64,000 nucleotides of DNA from Methylomonas sp. Lineage in GTDB: Bacteria; Pseudomonadota; Gammaproteobacteria; Methylococcales; Methylomonadaceae. Each line of letters starts with the position of its first letter. The first letter of the stretch is position 1. A model generated the notes under the pieces. The model had not been told where the DNA came from and ran no database searches. It was given only the letters and a program-made list of their open reading frames with translations. Below are positions 26,520 to 37,271 of this stretch, piece by piece. Location: NCBI GenBank assembly GCA_002929135.1, contig PESC01000024.1, forward strand, positions 57,533 through 121,532. The letters are read 5' to 3'. Made by a program: the position numbers and the translations under genes.

Positions 26520-28324
26520 TCGACGAAGCCCGACACCACCGGCACACCACCGCGCCACTGAGCGCAAACCAGTGTGCGGCTGATACGCTTGTCCTGGCTC
26601 AGAGCCAGACGGCCGGAGGCGCCGAAAAACGGTGCTGTTGCCAGCCGTGACAACTGCGGATGCAGGTTGTAGGCATCGATACCCAGCGCAACCAGCCGCA
26701 TCACGGCATCCGGCATGTCTTGCCAGACCGCTTGCAGGGCAGCCTGGCTGAGCGGGCCGCTGTACATGCCGGGGAAAAACCACGGTATGTCGCAAAAGGT
26801 GATGGCATCCAGCCCGCTATCGCCAACCGGGTTCTGCCGACCGCCATAGATCGCTGCCATGGCGTAGACGTCAAGCGGGATGCGGCCCTGATGGTAGTTG
26901 ATCCGGGGTGCCAATTGCCGCGCCACGTCGGGCGTTGCACTCAGCAGCAAGGCGTGGCGCTGACTGGTGTTTGTACTGGCCAACAGCGTGTCCAGCGCGT
27001 TGCTGGTATCGCGCTGGCGCGGGTCGTAACTCTGGATGCTGGCGACCACACCGCCGCCGTCCTGCCAGGCCGTCGTCAGATAAAGGCCGGTGCGCTGGCC
27101 CAGTGGCGTCGAGGGCACCAGTATCATCGCGGTGCGCACGCCGTCACGCAGGGCTTTGCGTACCAGTTGCTCCGCTTCATCGACAGGACTCAAGCCAAAT
27201 TGGTACAGATTGGCCTTGCTGGCATGGTCGATGTGGTTCAGCGCCAAAACCGGTACCGGCAGCTCGCTGCCATCGATCAGAGCCTGCACCTGTTCTTTGA
27301 CCAAAGGGCCGATGACCAGCGTCGCGCCGTCCGCGACGGCCTGGCGGTAAATGTCGCCGATGTTGCCTTGCGCCGTGTCGTAAAAATGCAGCGGAGGCTG
27401 CGGCTGCGAACTTGCCGCCAGGCGTTGAGCCGCCTGCATCCCATCCTTGACAGCCTTGCCCGCCGCCGCATACGAACCCGATACCGGCAGTAGCACGGCA
27501 ATGCCCGGCCCCTGTTTCGCGGGGACAGTCTCTGCGGTGACGTTATCGGCGTGTGCCGCGATTTGCGGTGCGGTGAGATAGGCTTGCAGGAATTCGGCGT
27601 TGGCCGGATGGCCGGGATGGGTCGAGCGCCACTGTTGGATCGCATCAACGGCAACGCCGCCGCTTTGATCGCGCTGCTTGAGGATGCGGGCCAGACTCAG
27701 CCAGCCTGCCAGTTCGTCGTTGATGACGGCGGGGGCATCCAGTTTTTCCTGCGGCATCGTGGCCAGTAAATCGACAATGGCCAGAATATTGGCGCGCTGC
27801 TGCTCGGATTTTTTCAACAAGCTGCCCAGCCGGATGCGGGCACTGACGCTGGCCAGTGTGTCACCATGCAGGGCCTGGGCAAACGCCAGCGACTGGTAAT
27901 AATCGATCTTGTCGGTATCGGCCAGCAGCCGTGGCCGTACCATATCCAGATGGTGCAAGGCCTGCTGATCATTGCCCATGCTAAGAGCGACCTGCGCCTG
28001 AAGCAAGGCAAACTGGCTGCGCTGCTCCACTGGCAATCCGGCCTGGCCGATCAAGTCCAGGGCTTGCTGCGCGGCCTGGGCATCGCCCGATTGCAACAAG
28101 CTGCTGGCCGTCAGCAAGTGCTGTGTGACGGGATCGGTCTTGTGGTTCCAGGTTTTGATGGCATCGGTTTTGGGGAGCGAAGGCGCGGGCACGGATCGTT
28201 TGGGCGGCATCAGCGAGGGATGGTCGCGGGCGTCGACCACCGTGCGTGCCGGGTCGTCGGCGCAGGCCGCAAGCAGAAACAGCAACATCAGCAAAATCCA
28301 GCGTGGCGCATAACGAAGCGGCAT
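26516..28324 (-). CDS. lpoA: LpoA, outer-membrane activator of PBP1A
   Basis: 602 residues from ATG 28324, where the lipoprotein signal starts (ILLMLLFLLAAC). The N-terminal half is TPR-like, with repeats around LLQSGDAQAAQQALDLIGQAG and NDQQALHHLDMVRPRL. The C-terminal half from about residue 285 is a periplasmic-binding-protein fold (IAVLLPVSGSYAAAGKAVKDG). This is the architecture of LpoA, the outer-membrane lipoprotein that reaches through the murein to stimulate penicillin-binding protein 1A. It is divergent from rsmI with a 51-bp gap, as in many gammaproteobacteria. Confidence 0.93.
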
Positions 28325-28375
28325 AATGAATTTTGAATGTGCAGCTATCATCGCGGGAAAGGGGATCAAAGCCAA

Positions 28376-29233
28376 ATGAGTGGAAAATTATACGTGGTTG
28401 CCACACCGATAGGTAACCTGGCCGACATCAGCTACAGGGCACTGGACACGCTGAAAAGCGTCGATGTCATCGCCGCCGAGGATACCCGCCATGTCAAATT
28501 GCTGCTTAATCATCATGGCATCAGCCGCCCGCTGTTGTCGCTGCACCAGCATAACGAAGACCACATGTCGGAAACCTTGCTGCGGCGCTTGCAGGACGGC
28601 GAATCGATTGCGCTGGTATCCGATGCCGGTACGCCGCTCATCAGCGACCCCGGTCTGCCCTTGGTTCGGCTGGCGAAACAGGCCGACATCACGGTCAGCC
28701 CGATTCCCGGCCCTTGCGCGTTGATTGCGGCATTGTCGGCATCCGGCCTGGCCTTGAGCCGCTTCAGCTTCGAAGGCTTTCTGCCACGCACCGCATCGGC
28801 ACGTAAAGACTTTTTTACCGCCAAGCTCGCCGACAGTTCGACCTGGGCATTTTACGAATCCAGCCATCGCATACTCGATGCCTTGCACGACATGGCCGAA
28901 ATCTACCCCGAAGATCACGACGTGGTCATCGCCCGCGAACTTACCAAACTGCACGAAACCATCGTCAAAGGCCGTCTGGCCGATGTGCTGCACCGGGTGA
29001 CAAATGACGCCAACATGCGCAAGGGCGAATTCGTCGTCATCGTCGCCGGTTGCGAACAACCCAAGGACACGGCGCTAACCGACGAACAGCAGCGCATACT
29101 AAAAATTCTGTTGCGTGAATGCTCGACCAAAACCGCAGCGGCATTGGCGGCAGACATCACCGGCCAGCGTCGCAAGCTGCTGTACCAGGCGGCGCTGGAC
29201 ATGCAGGGCGACCAAGCGGCTGTCCAGGAATAG
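28376..29233 (+). CDS. rsmI: 16S rRNA (cytidine1402-2'-O)-methyltransferase
   Basis: 285 residues from ATG 28376. Tetrapyrrole-methylase fold: [18 protein letters not shown] at the N-terminus, [19 protein letters not shown] and [17 protein letters not shown], all diagnostic of RsmI. It 2'-O-methylates C1402 of 16S rRNA in the decoding centre. It is divergent from lpoA. A GGAAAGGGG stretch 20 bp upstream may serve the ribosome, though its spacing is not ideal. Confidence 0.95.
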   Translation: MSGKLYVVATPIGNLADISYRALDTLKSVDVIAAEDTRHVKLLLNHHGISRPLLSLHQHNEDHMSETLLRRLQDGESIALVSDAGTPLISDPGLPLVRLAKQADITVSPIPGPCALIAALSASGLALSRFSFEGFLPRTASARKDFFTAKLADSSTWAFYESSHRILDALHDMAEIYPEDHDVVIARELTKLHETIVKGRLADVLHRVTNDANMRKGEFVVIVAGCEQPKDTALTDEQQRILKILLRECSTKTAAALAADITGQRRKLLYQAALDMQGDQAAVQE

Positions 29234-29411
29234 AAACCTCGTCATCGCGCCTGCTGCCACAGCCCAAGCCGTAATTTCAGGTCAATTCCAGACCGCACTA
29301 TCGTTTTTTTGCAAAAACCCCTCCCGGCTTTTCTGTAAATCGACGGCGTATGGTTACAATCGCGGCAAATCAAATACAGCAAATACCAACACAAGCCAAC
29401 CCAAGCCCAAC

Positions 29412-32279
29412 ATGGACAAAACCTATTCTCCGCACGCAATCGAACAACGCTGGTATCAACTTTGGGAGCAAAACGGCTATTTCGCCGCCAACCGCGATGG
29501 CGATTCGTACTGCATCATGATTCCGCCGCCCAATGTCACCGGCAGCCTGCACATGGGGCATGCGTTTCAGGACACCCTCATGGACGCACTGACCCGCTAC
29601 CACCGCATGCAGGGCCGTAACGCCTTGTGGCAACCCGGCAGCGATCATGCCGGTATCGCCACGCAAATGGTGGTCGAACGCCTCATCAATGCCGACGGCA
29701 AAACCCGCCACGATTACGGTCGCGAGGCCTTCGTCGAAAAGATATGGGAGTGGAAGGAAGAGTCCGGCGGCACCATCACCCGCCAGTTGCGGCGTATGGG
29801 TTCGTCGCTGGATTGGCAAAAAGAACGCTTCACGATGGACGACGGCATGTCGGCGGCGGTGCAGGCGGTGTTCATCCAATTGTACGAAGAGGGCCTGATT
29901 TATCGCGGCAAGCGCTTGGTGAACTGGGACCCTGTGTTGCACACCGCCGTGTCCGATCTGGAAGTGCTATCGGAAGAAGAAGCCGGTTCGATGTGGCACA
30001 TGCGTTATCCGCTGTCCAATGGCACAGGCCATTTGATCGTCGCCACCACGCGACCGGAGACGATGCTGGGCGATGCCGCCGTTGCGGTGCACCCGGACGA
30101 CGATCGTTACAAGCACTTGATCGGCGAATTGCTGGAATTGCCGCTGACTGGCCGCCTGATACCCATCATTGCCGACGATTACGTCGATCCCGCATTCGGC
30201 ACCGGTTGCGTCAAGATCACCCCGGCTCACGACTTCAACGATTACGACGTCTGGAACCGCCACAAGCACATGAATTTGATCGCCGACCAGCCGCACGGCG
30301 GGTTGATCAACATTTTCACCGTCGATGCGGCCATACTCGCCGACGACTTGATTCCGCCGCAGTACCACGGCCTGGATCGCTTCGAGGCGCGGAAACGCAT
30401 CGTCGCCGACCTCGATGCCCAGAGCCTGCTGGAAAAAGTCGCCGACCACAAATTGATGGTGCCTCGCGGCGACCGTAGCGGTGCGGTGATCGAACCGTTT
30501 TTGACCCAGCAGTGGTACGTCAAAATCGCGCCACTGGCCAAACCGGCCATCGAAGCGGTCGAAACCGGCGCCATTCGTTTCGTGCCGGATAACTGGAAAA
30601 ACACCTATTTCGAATGGATGCGCAACATCCAGGACTGGTGCATCTCAAGGCAAATCTGGTGGGGGCATCGTATTCCGGCCTGGTACGACGACAAGGGCAA
30701 TACCTATGTCGGCCATTCCGAAGCCGAAATCCGCGCCAGACACGGCCTGGCCGCCGATTACCCGTTGCAACAGGACGCAGACGTTCTGGACACCTGGTTC
30801 TCGTCGGCGTTGTGGCCGTTCTCCACCCTGGGCTGGCCGGACAAAACCTCGGAACTGGCGGCACATTACCCGACCAGCGTGCTGGTCACCGGCTTCGACA
30901 TCATTTTCTTCTGGGTGGCGCGGATGATTATGATGGGGCTGAAATTCATGGGCGACGTGCCGTTCAAAGAGGTGTACATCCACGGCCTGGTGCGCGACGC
31001 CGAGGGCCAGAAAATGTCCAAATCCAAAGGCAATGTACTGGACCCGATCGACATCATCGACGGCATAACACTGGATGCGCTGGTGGAAAAGCGCGTCTCC
31101 GGCATGATGCAGCCGCACCTGGCCAAAAAAATCGAACAAGCCACCCGCAAGCAATTCCCCGACGGCATTCCGTCCTACGGCACCGACGCGCTGCGTTTCA
31201 CCTTCGCGTCATTGGCTTCGACCGGTCGCGATATCCGCTTCGATTTGCAGCGCACCGAAGGCTACCGCAACTTCTGCAACAAGCTGTGGAACGCGGCCCG
31301 TTATGTGCTGATGAACGTTTCGCCGGGAGCGAAACATGACGCACAAGGTGCCCCCGAAGGGTTGACGCCAAGGACGGCGCCAATCAGCACCGAAGACCAG
31401 GACCACGGCATCGATTGCGCCGAGTGCCAATACAGCCAGGCCGACCGCTGGATACTGTCGCGACTGAACCGCACCATAGACGAAACCCGCAGCGCCATCG
31501 ACAGTTATCGTTTCGATCTGGCCGCGCAAGCGATTTACGAGTTCACCTGGAACGAATATTGCGACTGGTATCTGGAGCTGGCGAAAATCGCGCTGCAAAG
31601 TGATGACGCAACCCTGCAACGCGGCACCCGGCAAACCCTGTTGCGCGTACTGGAAACCGTGTTACGGCTGGCCCACCCCATCATGCCGTTCATCACCGAG
31701 GAAATCTGGCAGCGGGTGGCACCGCTGGCAGGCGTGACCGCCGCGACCATCATGTTACAGCCCTACCCCGAAAGCGATGATGCCGCGATCGATGCCGACG
31801 CCGAAACCCACATCCAGTGGGTGATGGCGTTCATTCTGGGCATCCGCCGGATTCGCGGCGAAATGAATATCGCACCGGGCAGGCCGTTGAGCGTGTTGCT
31901 GCAAAACGGTGCCAGAAGCGACAAGGCTTACTTGCTGGAAAGTGAAAACTACCTTCTGAAGCTGGGCCGATTGGACAGCATCACCTGGCTGAATGCAGGC
32001 GACAACGCACCAGAATCGGCAATTGCCCTGGTGGGCGACATGAAAATCCTGATTCCCATGGCCGGGTTGATCGACAAGGACGCCGAACTGGCGCGTCTGG
32101 ACAAGGAAATTCAACGCATCGAAAAGGAATTGCCGCGCGCCGAAAGCAAGCTCGATAACCCGGCCTTCGTCGACAAGGCACCGGCAGAGGTGATTGCCAA
32201 GGAACGCGAAAAACTGGCGGCCATGCGTTCGACCCTGAACAGCCTGATCGAACAGATGGCCAGAATCAAGGCGCTTTGA
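29412..32279 (+). CDS. valS: valyl-tRNA synthetase
   Basis: 955 residues, the normal ValRS length. The class I signatures are [14 protein letters not shown] (HMGH form of HIGH, near 42-55) and KMSKSKGN near 535. The editing (CP1) domain holds [12 protein letters not shown], and the C-terminal coiled coil ([18 protein letters not shown]) ends the protein. It charges tRNA-Val. ATG 29412 is chosen because family similarity begins at [15 protein letters not shown]; the open frame extends about 300 bp upstream without family features. A possible -10 box TACAAT at 29355-29360 precedes it without a good -35. Confidence 0.97.
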   Translation: MDKTYSPHAIEQRWYQLWEQNGYFAANRDGDSYCIMIPPPNVTGSLHMGHAFQDTLMDALTRYHRMQGRNALWQPGSDHAGIATQMVVERLINADGKTRHDYGREAFVEKIWEWKEESGGTITRQLRRMGSSLDWQKERFTMDDGMSAAVQAVFIQLYEEGLIYRGKRLVNWDPVLHTAVSDLEVLSEEEAGSMWHMRYPLSNGTGHLIVATTRPETMLGDAAVAVHPDDDRYKHLIGELLELPLTGRLIPIIADDYVDPAFGTGCVKITPAHDFNDYDVWNRHKHMNLIADQPHGGLINIFTVDAAILADDLIPPQYHGLDRFEARKRIVADLDAQSLLEKVADHKLMVPRGDRSGAVIEPFLTQQWYVKIAPLAKPAIEAVETGAIRFVPDNWKNTYFEWMRNIQDWCISRQIWWGHRIPAWYDDKGNTYVGHSEAEIRARHGLAADYPLQQDADVLDTWFSSALWPFSTLGWPDKTSELAAHYPTSVLVTGFDIIFFWVARMIMMGLKFMGDVPFKEVYIHGLVRDAEGQKMSKSKGNVLDPIDIIDGITLDALVEKRVSGMMQPHLAKKIEQATRKQFPDGIPSYGTDALRFTFASLASTGRDIRFDLQRTEGYRNFCNKLWNAARYVLMNVSPGAKHDAQGAPEGLTPRTAPISTEDQDHGIDCAECQYSQADRWILSRLNRTIDETRSAIDSYRFDLAAQAIYEFTWNEYCDWYLELAKIALQSDDATLQRGTRQTLLRVLETVLRLAHPIMPFITEEIWQRVAPLAGVTAATIMLQPYPESDDAAIDADAETHIQWVMAFILGIRRIRGEMNIAPGRPLSVLLQNGARSDKAYLLESENYLLKLGRLDSITWLNAGDNAPESAIALVGDMKILIPMAGLIDKDAELARLDKEIQRIEKELPRAESKLDNPAFVDKAPAEVIAKEREKLAAMRSTLNSLIEQMARIKAL

Positions 32280-32312
32280 TGGTTGACCCGACATAATCAC
32301 GACAATCGCATC

Positions 32313-33107
32313 ATGACAATCGAATCGATAACTCAGCTCGACGTATTTCTGGTCGAACCATCCCATACCCAGCAGCTCATCATCGAGCAGTTGCTACAGG
32401 ATTGCGGCGTACAGCGTGTCTGCCGGTTTGTCGGCGGCCAGGAGGTTCTGGCACGTCTGCCGCTTTTGCAGCCGGATTTGATCGTCAGCGCGATGTATCT
32501 ACCGGACATGACTGGCGTTGAACTGCTCCACGCCATCCGGCAAGGTGACGATGCCTACGACATGGCGTTTCTGCTGGTATCCAGCGAGACCAACATCGCG
32601 GCACTGGAGCCGATCCGCCAGGCCGGTGCCATTGCCATTCTGCCCAAACCCTTTGGCCGACAGGAATTGCAGACCGCGCTGAATGCAACCCTGGACTACC
32701 TGGAACCACGCAGCATCGCCATGGCGGATTTCGACCCCGAGGATGTACGCATCCTGCTGGTCGATGACAGCGAGTTTGCGCGCAAATACATGAGCCGGGT
32801 GTTGCGCAACATCGGTATCGAACGCATCACGCTGGCCGAAAACGGCCAGCAGGCGCTCGAACTCTGCCGCCAGCATTATTTCGATCTGCTGATTACCGAT
32901 TACAACATGCCGGAAATGGATGGCCTGCAACTGATAGACGCCTTGCGTGGCGACAGTGAACAGGTGTCGATTCCGGTGCTGATGGTCACCAGCGAGCAGG
33001 ACGGCAACCGGCTGACTGCGGTCAAAAAAGCCGGTGTCGCCGCGATTCTGGACAAGCCGTTCGAACCGGCATCGATCCGGCGGATGATTGGGGATTTGCT
33101 GGCTTGA
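32313..33107 (+). CDS. two-receiver response regulator, first receiver degenerate
   Basis: 264 residues from ATG 32313; no clear ribosome site is seen. Two CheY-like receiver domains follow one another (about 8-125 and 145-262) with no output domain. The second is canonical: acidic VDDSEF pair, phospho-acceptor Asp in LLITDYNMPEMDG near 195 and Lys in ILDKPF. In the first the acceptor position is Ala (IVSAMYLPDMTG near 59) and the acidic pair is replaced by VEPS, although the Lys of LPKPF remains. It should pass signals by binding partners rather than DNA, perhaps in motility or c-di-GMP circuits. The partner kinase is unknown. It follows valS by 33 bp. Confidence 0.85.
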   Translation: MTIESITQLDVFLVEPSHTQQLIIEQLLQDCGVQRVCRFVGGQEVLARLPLLQPDLIVSAMYLPDMTGVELLHAIRQGDDAYDMAFLLVSSETNIAALEPIRQAGAIAILPKPFGRQELQTALNATLDYLEPRSIAMADFDPEDVRILLVDDSEFARKYMSRVLRNIGIERITLAENGQQALELCRQHYFDLLITDYNMPEMDGLQLIDALRGDSEQVSIPVLMVTSEQDGNRLTAVKKAGVAAILDKPFEPASIRRMIGDLLA

Positions 33108-33210
33108 GTCTTGGGGCGGACAGGGCTGATAACGGGACACCCCAACACTCTCGGACAGCCTCCTGGTTTACTGTTGTCGTCCAGCAACTTCCGGTTGTGT
33201 TTGACGCGAA

Positions 33211-34515
33211 TCAGTCCGTCGACTGAGCATTCAGCCGTCGATCGGTTATGGCTTTGAAGCCAATATCGCGTCGGTAGTAAACATCTTGCCAATCGATCTT
33301 CCGACAGAGTTCATAGGCTTTGTACTGGGCATCGGCGATGGAATCGCCCAGTGCGCAGGCACACAGCACACGCCCGCCAGCGGTGACGATGTCGGCATTG
33401 CTGCGCCGGGTACCGGCATGGAAGACCTTGGTATCGGTCGCATCCTGTACTGGCAGGCCCTGGATGACCTTGTTGTTTTCATACTGGTCGGGATAGCCAC
33501 CCGCGGCCAGCACGACACCCAGCGCCGGACGCTCGTCCCATTCTGCGCTGATTTGATCCAGGGTTTGCGCCAAGGCTGCTTCGCACAGTTCGATCAGGTC
33601 GGACTTCAGGCGCATCAGGATGGGTTGGGTTTCTGGGTCGCCGAAGCGGCAGTTGAATTCCAGTACCTTGGCCTGGCCGCATTTATCTATCATCAATCCG
33701 GCATACAGAAAACCGGTGTAAGGCATGCCATCATCGGCCATGCCTTTGAGAGTAGGCTGGATGATGTGTTGCATCGCCCAGTCGTGAACGGCCTGGGTGA
33801 CGACGGGCGCAGGCGAGTAAGCGCCCATGCCGCCGGTGTTGGGACCTTGGTCGCCATCGTCCCGCGCTTTATGATCTTGCGAGGTGGCCATGGCCAACGC
33901 ATGGATGCCGTCGGCAATGACGATGAAGCTGGCTTCTTCGCCTTGCAGAAATTCCTCGATGACGACACGATGACCGGCCTCGCCAAAACGGTTGCCCGAC
34001 AGCATGTCGCGGACGGCGGCCATGGCCTGCTCTTCGGTTTGCGCGACGATGACACCTTTGCCCGCCGCCAGGCCATCGGCCTTGACCACGATGGGCGCAC
34101 CGTGACAGCGGATGTAGGCAATGGCGGCATCGGCGTCGGTGAATGTTGCGTAAGCTGCGGTCGGGATGCGATGGCGGGCCATGAAATCCTTGCAGAAGGC
34201 TTTGGAGCCTTCGAGTTGCGCCGCCTGTGCGCTGGGGCCGAAGCAGGCAAGGCCGTGCTGGGTAAAGGCATCGGTAATGCCTTTGACCAACGGCACTTCC
34301 GGGCCGACGATGGTCAGGCTTATGCCCTTGGCTTGCGCGAAACCCAGCAGGCCGTCGATGTCATCGGCCTGAATGTCGACGTTGGCTACACCCGCTTCCC
34401 GCTCGGTACCGGCGTTGCCGGGCGCCACGAAAACGTGGCTGACCTTGGGTGATTGCTTGGCTTTCCAGGCTAGCGCGTGCTCGCGTCCGCCGTTACCGAC
34501 GATGAGTATTTTCAT
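33211..34515 (-). CDS. purD: phosphoribosylamine-glycine ligase
   Basis: 434 residues, ATP-grasp fold. The N-terminus [19 protein letters not shown] and [17 protein letters not shown] are GARS signatures. The ATP-grasp core shows [16 protein letters not shown] and the conserved [13 protein letters not shown]. The catalytic glutamate/asparagine region [12 protein letters not shown] lies near 290. It makes glycinamide ribonucleotide in purine synthesis. It converges on the response-regulator gene. It stands alone, without purH nearby, and is divergent from the HIT gene. Confidence 0.97.
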   Translation of the reverse strand: MKILIVGNGGREHALAWKAKQSPKVSHVFVAPGNAGTEREAGVANVDIQADDIDGLLGFAQAKGISLTIVGPEVPLVKGITDAFTQHGLACFGPSAQAAQLEGSKAFCKDFMARHRIPTAAYATFTDADAAIAYIRCHGAPIVVKADGLAAGKGVIVAQTEEQAMAAVRDMLSGNRFGEAGHRVVIEEFLQGEEASFIVIADGIHALAMATSQDHKARDDGDQGPNTGGMGAYSPAPVVTQAVHDWAMQHIIQPTLKGMADDGMPYTGFLYAGLMIDKCGQAKVLEFNCRFGDPETQPILMRLKSDLIELCEAALAQTLDQISAEWDERPALGVVLAAGGYPDQYENNKVIQGLPVQDATDTKVFHAGTRRSNADIVTAGGRVLCACALGDSIADAQYKAYELCRKIDWQDVYYRRDIGFKAITDRRLNAQSTD

Positions 34516-34647
34516 GGTTTGGTCTGTAATGAGGTTGTCAACGAAAAACGCGCAATTCTAACGGCGGATCGTTCAAGGCGTTTGAAAATTGTCGGCGGGC
34601 CGTGCTAGCCTGCCCGCCATTTTTTCGATCGACGGCGAGAACCCATC

Positions 34648-34986
34648 ATGAGCGACTGTTTGTTTTGCAAAATCGTGGCTGGCAGCATCAAGGCCAATGT
34701 CGTTTATGACGATGACGAGGTGTTGGCGTTTCACGACCTGAATCCGCAGGCACCGCTGCATGTGCTGGTGATTCCCAAGCGCCATGTCGAGAACCTGAAT
34801 GCGCTGGACGATGCCGAGCTAGGTGGCCATTTGTTACGGGTTGCCGCCCAGATTGCCCATCAGCATGGCTACGCCGAGCGTGGCTACCGGACGGTCATCA
34901 ATTGCAATGCCGATGGTGGACAAACGGTGTTTCATCTGCATGTACATCTGCTGGCAGGCCGTGCCCTACATTGGCCGCCGGGATAG
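34648..34986 (+). CDS. HIT family hydrolase (HinT-like)
   Basis: 112 residues, the typical HINT length. It begins DCLFCKIVAGSIKANVVYDD and ends with the HIT triad as FHLHVHLLAGR, the central histidine being the nucleophile. HinT enzymes hydrolyse purine nucleoside phosphoramidates. GGCGAG lies 7-12 bp before the ATG. It is divergent from purD across 132 bp. Confidence 0.95.
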   Translation: MSDCLFCKIVAGSIKANVVYDDDEVLAFHDLNPQAPLHVLVIPKRHVENLNALDDAELGGHLLRVAAQIAHQHGYAERGYRTVINCNADGGQTVFHLHVHLLAGRALHWPPG

Positions 34987-35050
34987 TCTGGCTGCCGCAC
35001 CCGGCGCACAAGGTTAATGGTTTGTTTCAATAATCAGGGCAAGGTGTATC

Positions 35051-35073
35051 CAGGACGCGGGCTATAATCCTGG
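35051..35073 (+). promoter_or_regulatory. probable promoter with dyad around the -10 box
   Basis: TATAAT stands at 35063-35068, 32 bp before the next ATG. It is framed by an exact dyad CCAGGA (35051-35056) and TCCTGG (35068-35073), which could be an operator. No good -35 box is seen at 16-18 bp, so an activator may be needed. This is inferred from boxes only. Confidence 0.35.
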
Positions 35074-35099
35074 CCTGTTCAATTCATCAGGATGACGTC

Positions 35100-36026
35100 A
35101 TGCCCCGCGAATTTTCGTCGTTAAGACAGCTCGATACCCCGGTCAAAGTGCTATTCACCGGTTACCTCACCACCGTTGCCGTGGGCTATCTGTTTGCCTT
35201 GATTCAGATTCTGTTCACCCACGGCATGGCGGATGGTGAATTCGGTTTGTCAATAGATGACATCGTCTACAGCTATTACGGCAACCGTTCTGGAACGGTG
35301 ATGGAAACCCAGCTCAACGGTTCGATGAAGGAAAATGCGCCTGAGCATGATCGCTTCGTCATCATACAGTGGGTACGTGACGGCGCCGATGCCGACGATT
35401 ATGTCGATTCGGGCGCGAAAAAAATCATCGAGGATCGCTGCGTGATGTGTCACAACAAGGACTCATCGCTACCGGATTTCACCGACATTCGGGTGTTGCA
35501 GGAACTGTCCAAACAGGATGAAGGTGCCACCTTCAGTTCGTTGACGCGGGTGTCCCATATCCATCTGTTCGGTATCAGCTTTATTTTCATGTTCGTCGGA
35601 CTGATTTTCAGTTTCGCCGAAACCAGTACGGTCAAATACAAATCCATCGCAATCGGCATGCCGTATGTGTTTTTGCTGGTAGACATCCTGTCCTGGTGGC
35701 TGACCAAGTTGCACCCTATGTTTGCCGAGCTGGTGATTTTTGCCGGTGGCGGCATGGCTGTGGCGTTTGCCTTCATGTGGAGCGTGTCGCTGCTGGAGAT
35801 GTGGGCCTACGACAAGGTCTTTTTGCGACCCGATGGCCAGCCGCGCCGCCAGTTAAGCGCCATCGTCGAAGGCAAGTTTTACGAAATGGGCGGCGGCAAA
35901 CTGTTCGGCTCACTGTTTGCGCAGGTTAAAAAAGCCGCATGCTGGTTTTGTCAAAACTTGAAGCAGCGGTGGCTGCCCGAATTGAAGGTGCAGTATCAAA
36001 AATGGCGCTCGAAGGACGATGCCTGA
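35100..36026 (+). CDS. membrane protein with a c-type haem motif, unknown
   Basis: 308 residues; AGGA stands about 8 bp before the ATG. One helix near 15-38 (LFTGYLTTVAVGYLFALIQI) leads to a periplasmic part with a single haem c site CVMCH (114-118). Three further hydrophobic stretches follow near 155-175, 180-200 and 213-235. The C-terminal ~70 residues are basic and probably cytoplasmic. The haem domain (IIEDRCVMCHN ... SSLPDFTDI) resembles the single-haem sequences of some membrane cytochromes. It is not a known complex subunit that I can name. An electron-transfer or redox-sensing role is inferred. A tandem repeat and hairpin follow it. Confidence 0.7.
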   Translation: MPREFSSLRQLDTPVKVLFTGYLTTVAVGYLFALIQILFTHGMADGEFGLSIDDIVYSYYGNRSGTVMETQLNGSMKENAPEHDRFVIIQWVRDGADADDYVDSGAKKIIEDRCVMCHNKDSSLPDFTDIRVLQELSKQDEGATFSSLTRVSHIHLFGISFIFMFVGLIFSFAETSTVKYKSIAIGMPYVFLLVDILSWWLTKLHPMFAELVIFAGGGMAVAFAFMWSVSLLEMWAYDKVFLRPDGQPRRQLSAIVEGKFYEMGGGKLFGSLFAQVKKAACWFCQNLKQRWLPELKVQYQKWRSKDDA

Positions 36027-36036
36027 TCTGAGCCGG

Positions 36037-36079
36037 ATGATGTGAACCAGAGGATGCAAACCAGAGGATGTGAACCAGG
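36037..36079. repeat. short tandem repeat, three 14-bp units
   Basis: Three imperfect copies of about 14 bp (ATGTGAACCAGAGG, ATGCAAACCAGAGG, ATGTGAACCAGGCG) lie directly after the membrane-haem gene. There are no spacers, so it is not a CRISPR array. It may be a slippage repeat or protein-binding sites. Confidence 0.7.
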
Positions 36080-36123
36080 CGGCAAAGCGGAATTAAATCA
36101 TCAAGCGATGATCCGGTTTGCCG
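36079..36123 (+). other. hairpin before small-protein gene
   Basis: GCGGCAAA (36079-36086) can pair with TTTGCCGC (36116-36123), enclosing an inner stem ATCATC/GATGAT around AAGC. It lies 40 bp upstream of the start of the next gene. There is no T-run, so a simple terminator is unlikely. It may end the haem-protein transcript or control the small gene's mRNA. Confidence 0.5.
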
Positions 36124-36162
36124 CTAAAGTCGAACAGCCACATTACTCAAAGGAGGTTAGCC

Positions 36163-36420
36163 ATGAACATCAATAGTTTGAACAACAGCGCCGCCACCCT
36201 CATCAGCAACGCGCAGCAAAAACTCGGCACTGCGGCGAGCGACATTGCCCGTGCACCGGTGCAGAACAACGAAGTGGGCGGTACGGAAACGCCAAAACCC
36301 CATGAGTTGTTCAAAGCCGTATTGAGCGCGAAAGAGGCGCAGAACGAACATTCCGCCGGAGTCAAGCTGTTGCAGGCCGAAAACAACACGATCGGCATGT
36401 TGATAGACGAAAGCGTCTAA
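36163..36420 (+). CDS. small unknown protein
   Basis: 85 residues, hydrophilic, no signal peptide or membrane segment. A very good ribosome site (AAAGGAGG, 7 bp before ATG 36163) supports expression. The sequence is rich in Asn, Ala and Gln (INSLNNSAATLISNAQQ), with a helical C-terminal half (HELFKAVLSAKEAQNEHSAG) ending GMLIDESV. It resembles small export- or motility-linked helical proteins, but I cannot name a family. Its stop overlaps the stop of the radical SAM gene on the other strand by 3-4 bp. Confidence 0.7.
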   Translation: MNINSLNNSAATLISNAQQKLGTAASDIARAPVQNNEVGGTETPKPHELFKAVLSAKEAQNEHSAGVKLLQAENNTIGMLIDESV

Positions 36421-37271
36421 TCGTTGATGCTGACATCGAAGCCCAAGGCTTCGATGTCAGCGGCCAGTTCCACCATGTCCTCGCGCGATACCGCCTGAAG
36501 CTCAGGCGCCTCCGGTTGCCACGATACCCGTGCCAGGCTGTAAAGCATGACCTGCCGAACATCGATGGCGTTTTGTCTTATCTGTGCCAACAACGCCAGA
36601 TAGTCCGATTTTTCCTCGTCCGACCAGGTGTTTCGATAATGCACCATGCAGGTTTGCAGCCGGGTTGGGCACAATGACGACGCAATGTCCAGATTCGCCA
36701 GCAGCTTTTCCTGGCTCAGCGTCACGCCGTTTATCAACTGCCTCACCGCTACCGAGCCACTGTCGACCTTGAACCACACCTCGCCCCGATGACGCGCCAG
36801 TGTTGCAAGCCCTTGTTGCACCTCGGGCCGTTGCATCAGGCTGCCGTTGGTAATCAATATGAATTTGGCCAGAGGAAAAACGCCTGCCGCCGATGCAATA
36901 TCGGCAATCAAGCGAACGGCGGCGGCAAAGTTTTTCAGGCTGGTTGGTTCACCATTGCCGGATAAGGCAATGTCCTTGATGACGCGATGCGCTTCGGCAA
37001 CGCCGAAGTTTTCGTAAAACTCGCCGTTCAGCACCTGATCGAGAAAGCCGCGAAGTTCATGTTCCAGCACATGAAGATCGAGCGCAGGTGCGGCCCCGCG
37101 CGTCAAACCGGGCACCTGGCAATAGATGCAGCGCCAGTTGCAAGCATTGTTGGTGTTGAAATTGATGCCAATCGACAGCCCGCCCGACCGCCGCGACATC
37201 ACCGGGTAAACGTAACGTAGACCGGCGGCATCACGGTCGTGGTTGGCTGTCGAGAGTTGCTTGGGCGTCAA
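36417..37271 (-). CDS. radical SAM protein coupled to fhcC
   Basis: 284 residues. Start is TTG 37271, whose last two bases are the TG of the fhcC TGA (TTGA overlap); no upstream in-frame start exists and family similarity begins soon after. The cluster motif is CNWRCIYC near 44-51, preceded by VYPVMSRRSGGLSIGIN. This lead-in resembles the COG0731 (wyosine-synthase-like) branch of radical SAM proteins, and a GNGEPTSLKNF loop follows. It is not a tRNA-modifying enzyme by context. Tight coupling to the tetrahydromethanopterin C1 genes suggests work in cofactor (methanofuran or tetrahydromethanopterin) synthesis, or activation or regulation of the formyltransferase complex. No reaction is known to me. 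Confidence 0.78.
   Translation of the reverse strand: MTPKQLSTANHDRDAAGLRYVYPVMSRRSGGLSIGINFNTNNACNWRCIYCQVPGLTRGAAPALDLHVLEHELRGFLDQVLNGEFYENFGVAEAHRVIKDIALSGNGEPTSLKNFAAAVRLIADIASAAGVFPLAKFILITNGSLMQRPEVQQGLATLARHRGEVWFKVDSGSVAVRQLINGVTLSQEKLLANLDIASSLCPTRLQTCMVHYRNTWSDEEKSDYLALLAQIRQNAIDVRQVMLYSLARVSWQPEAPELQAVSREDMVELAADIEALGFDVSIND

Noticed and set aside
32283..32312. Upstream TTG start for the two-receiver protein
   Set aside because: It would add ten residues unlike a receiver domain; ATG 32313 is preferred, though no ribosome site decides it.
33108..33210. TTGGGG ... CCCCAA pair between the response regulator and purD
   Set aside because: The arms are far apart (about 30 nt) and lack a T-run, so not called a terminator.
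36037..36079. Possible CRISPR repeats
   Set aside because: Only three units of 14 bp, directly adjacent without spacers, so a tandem repeat.
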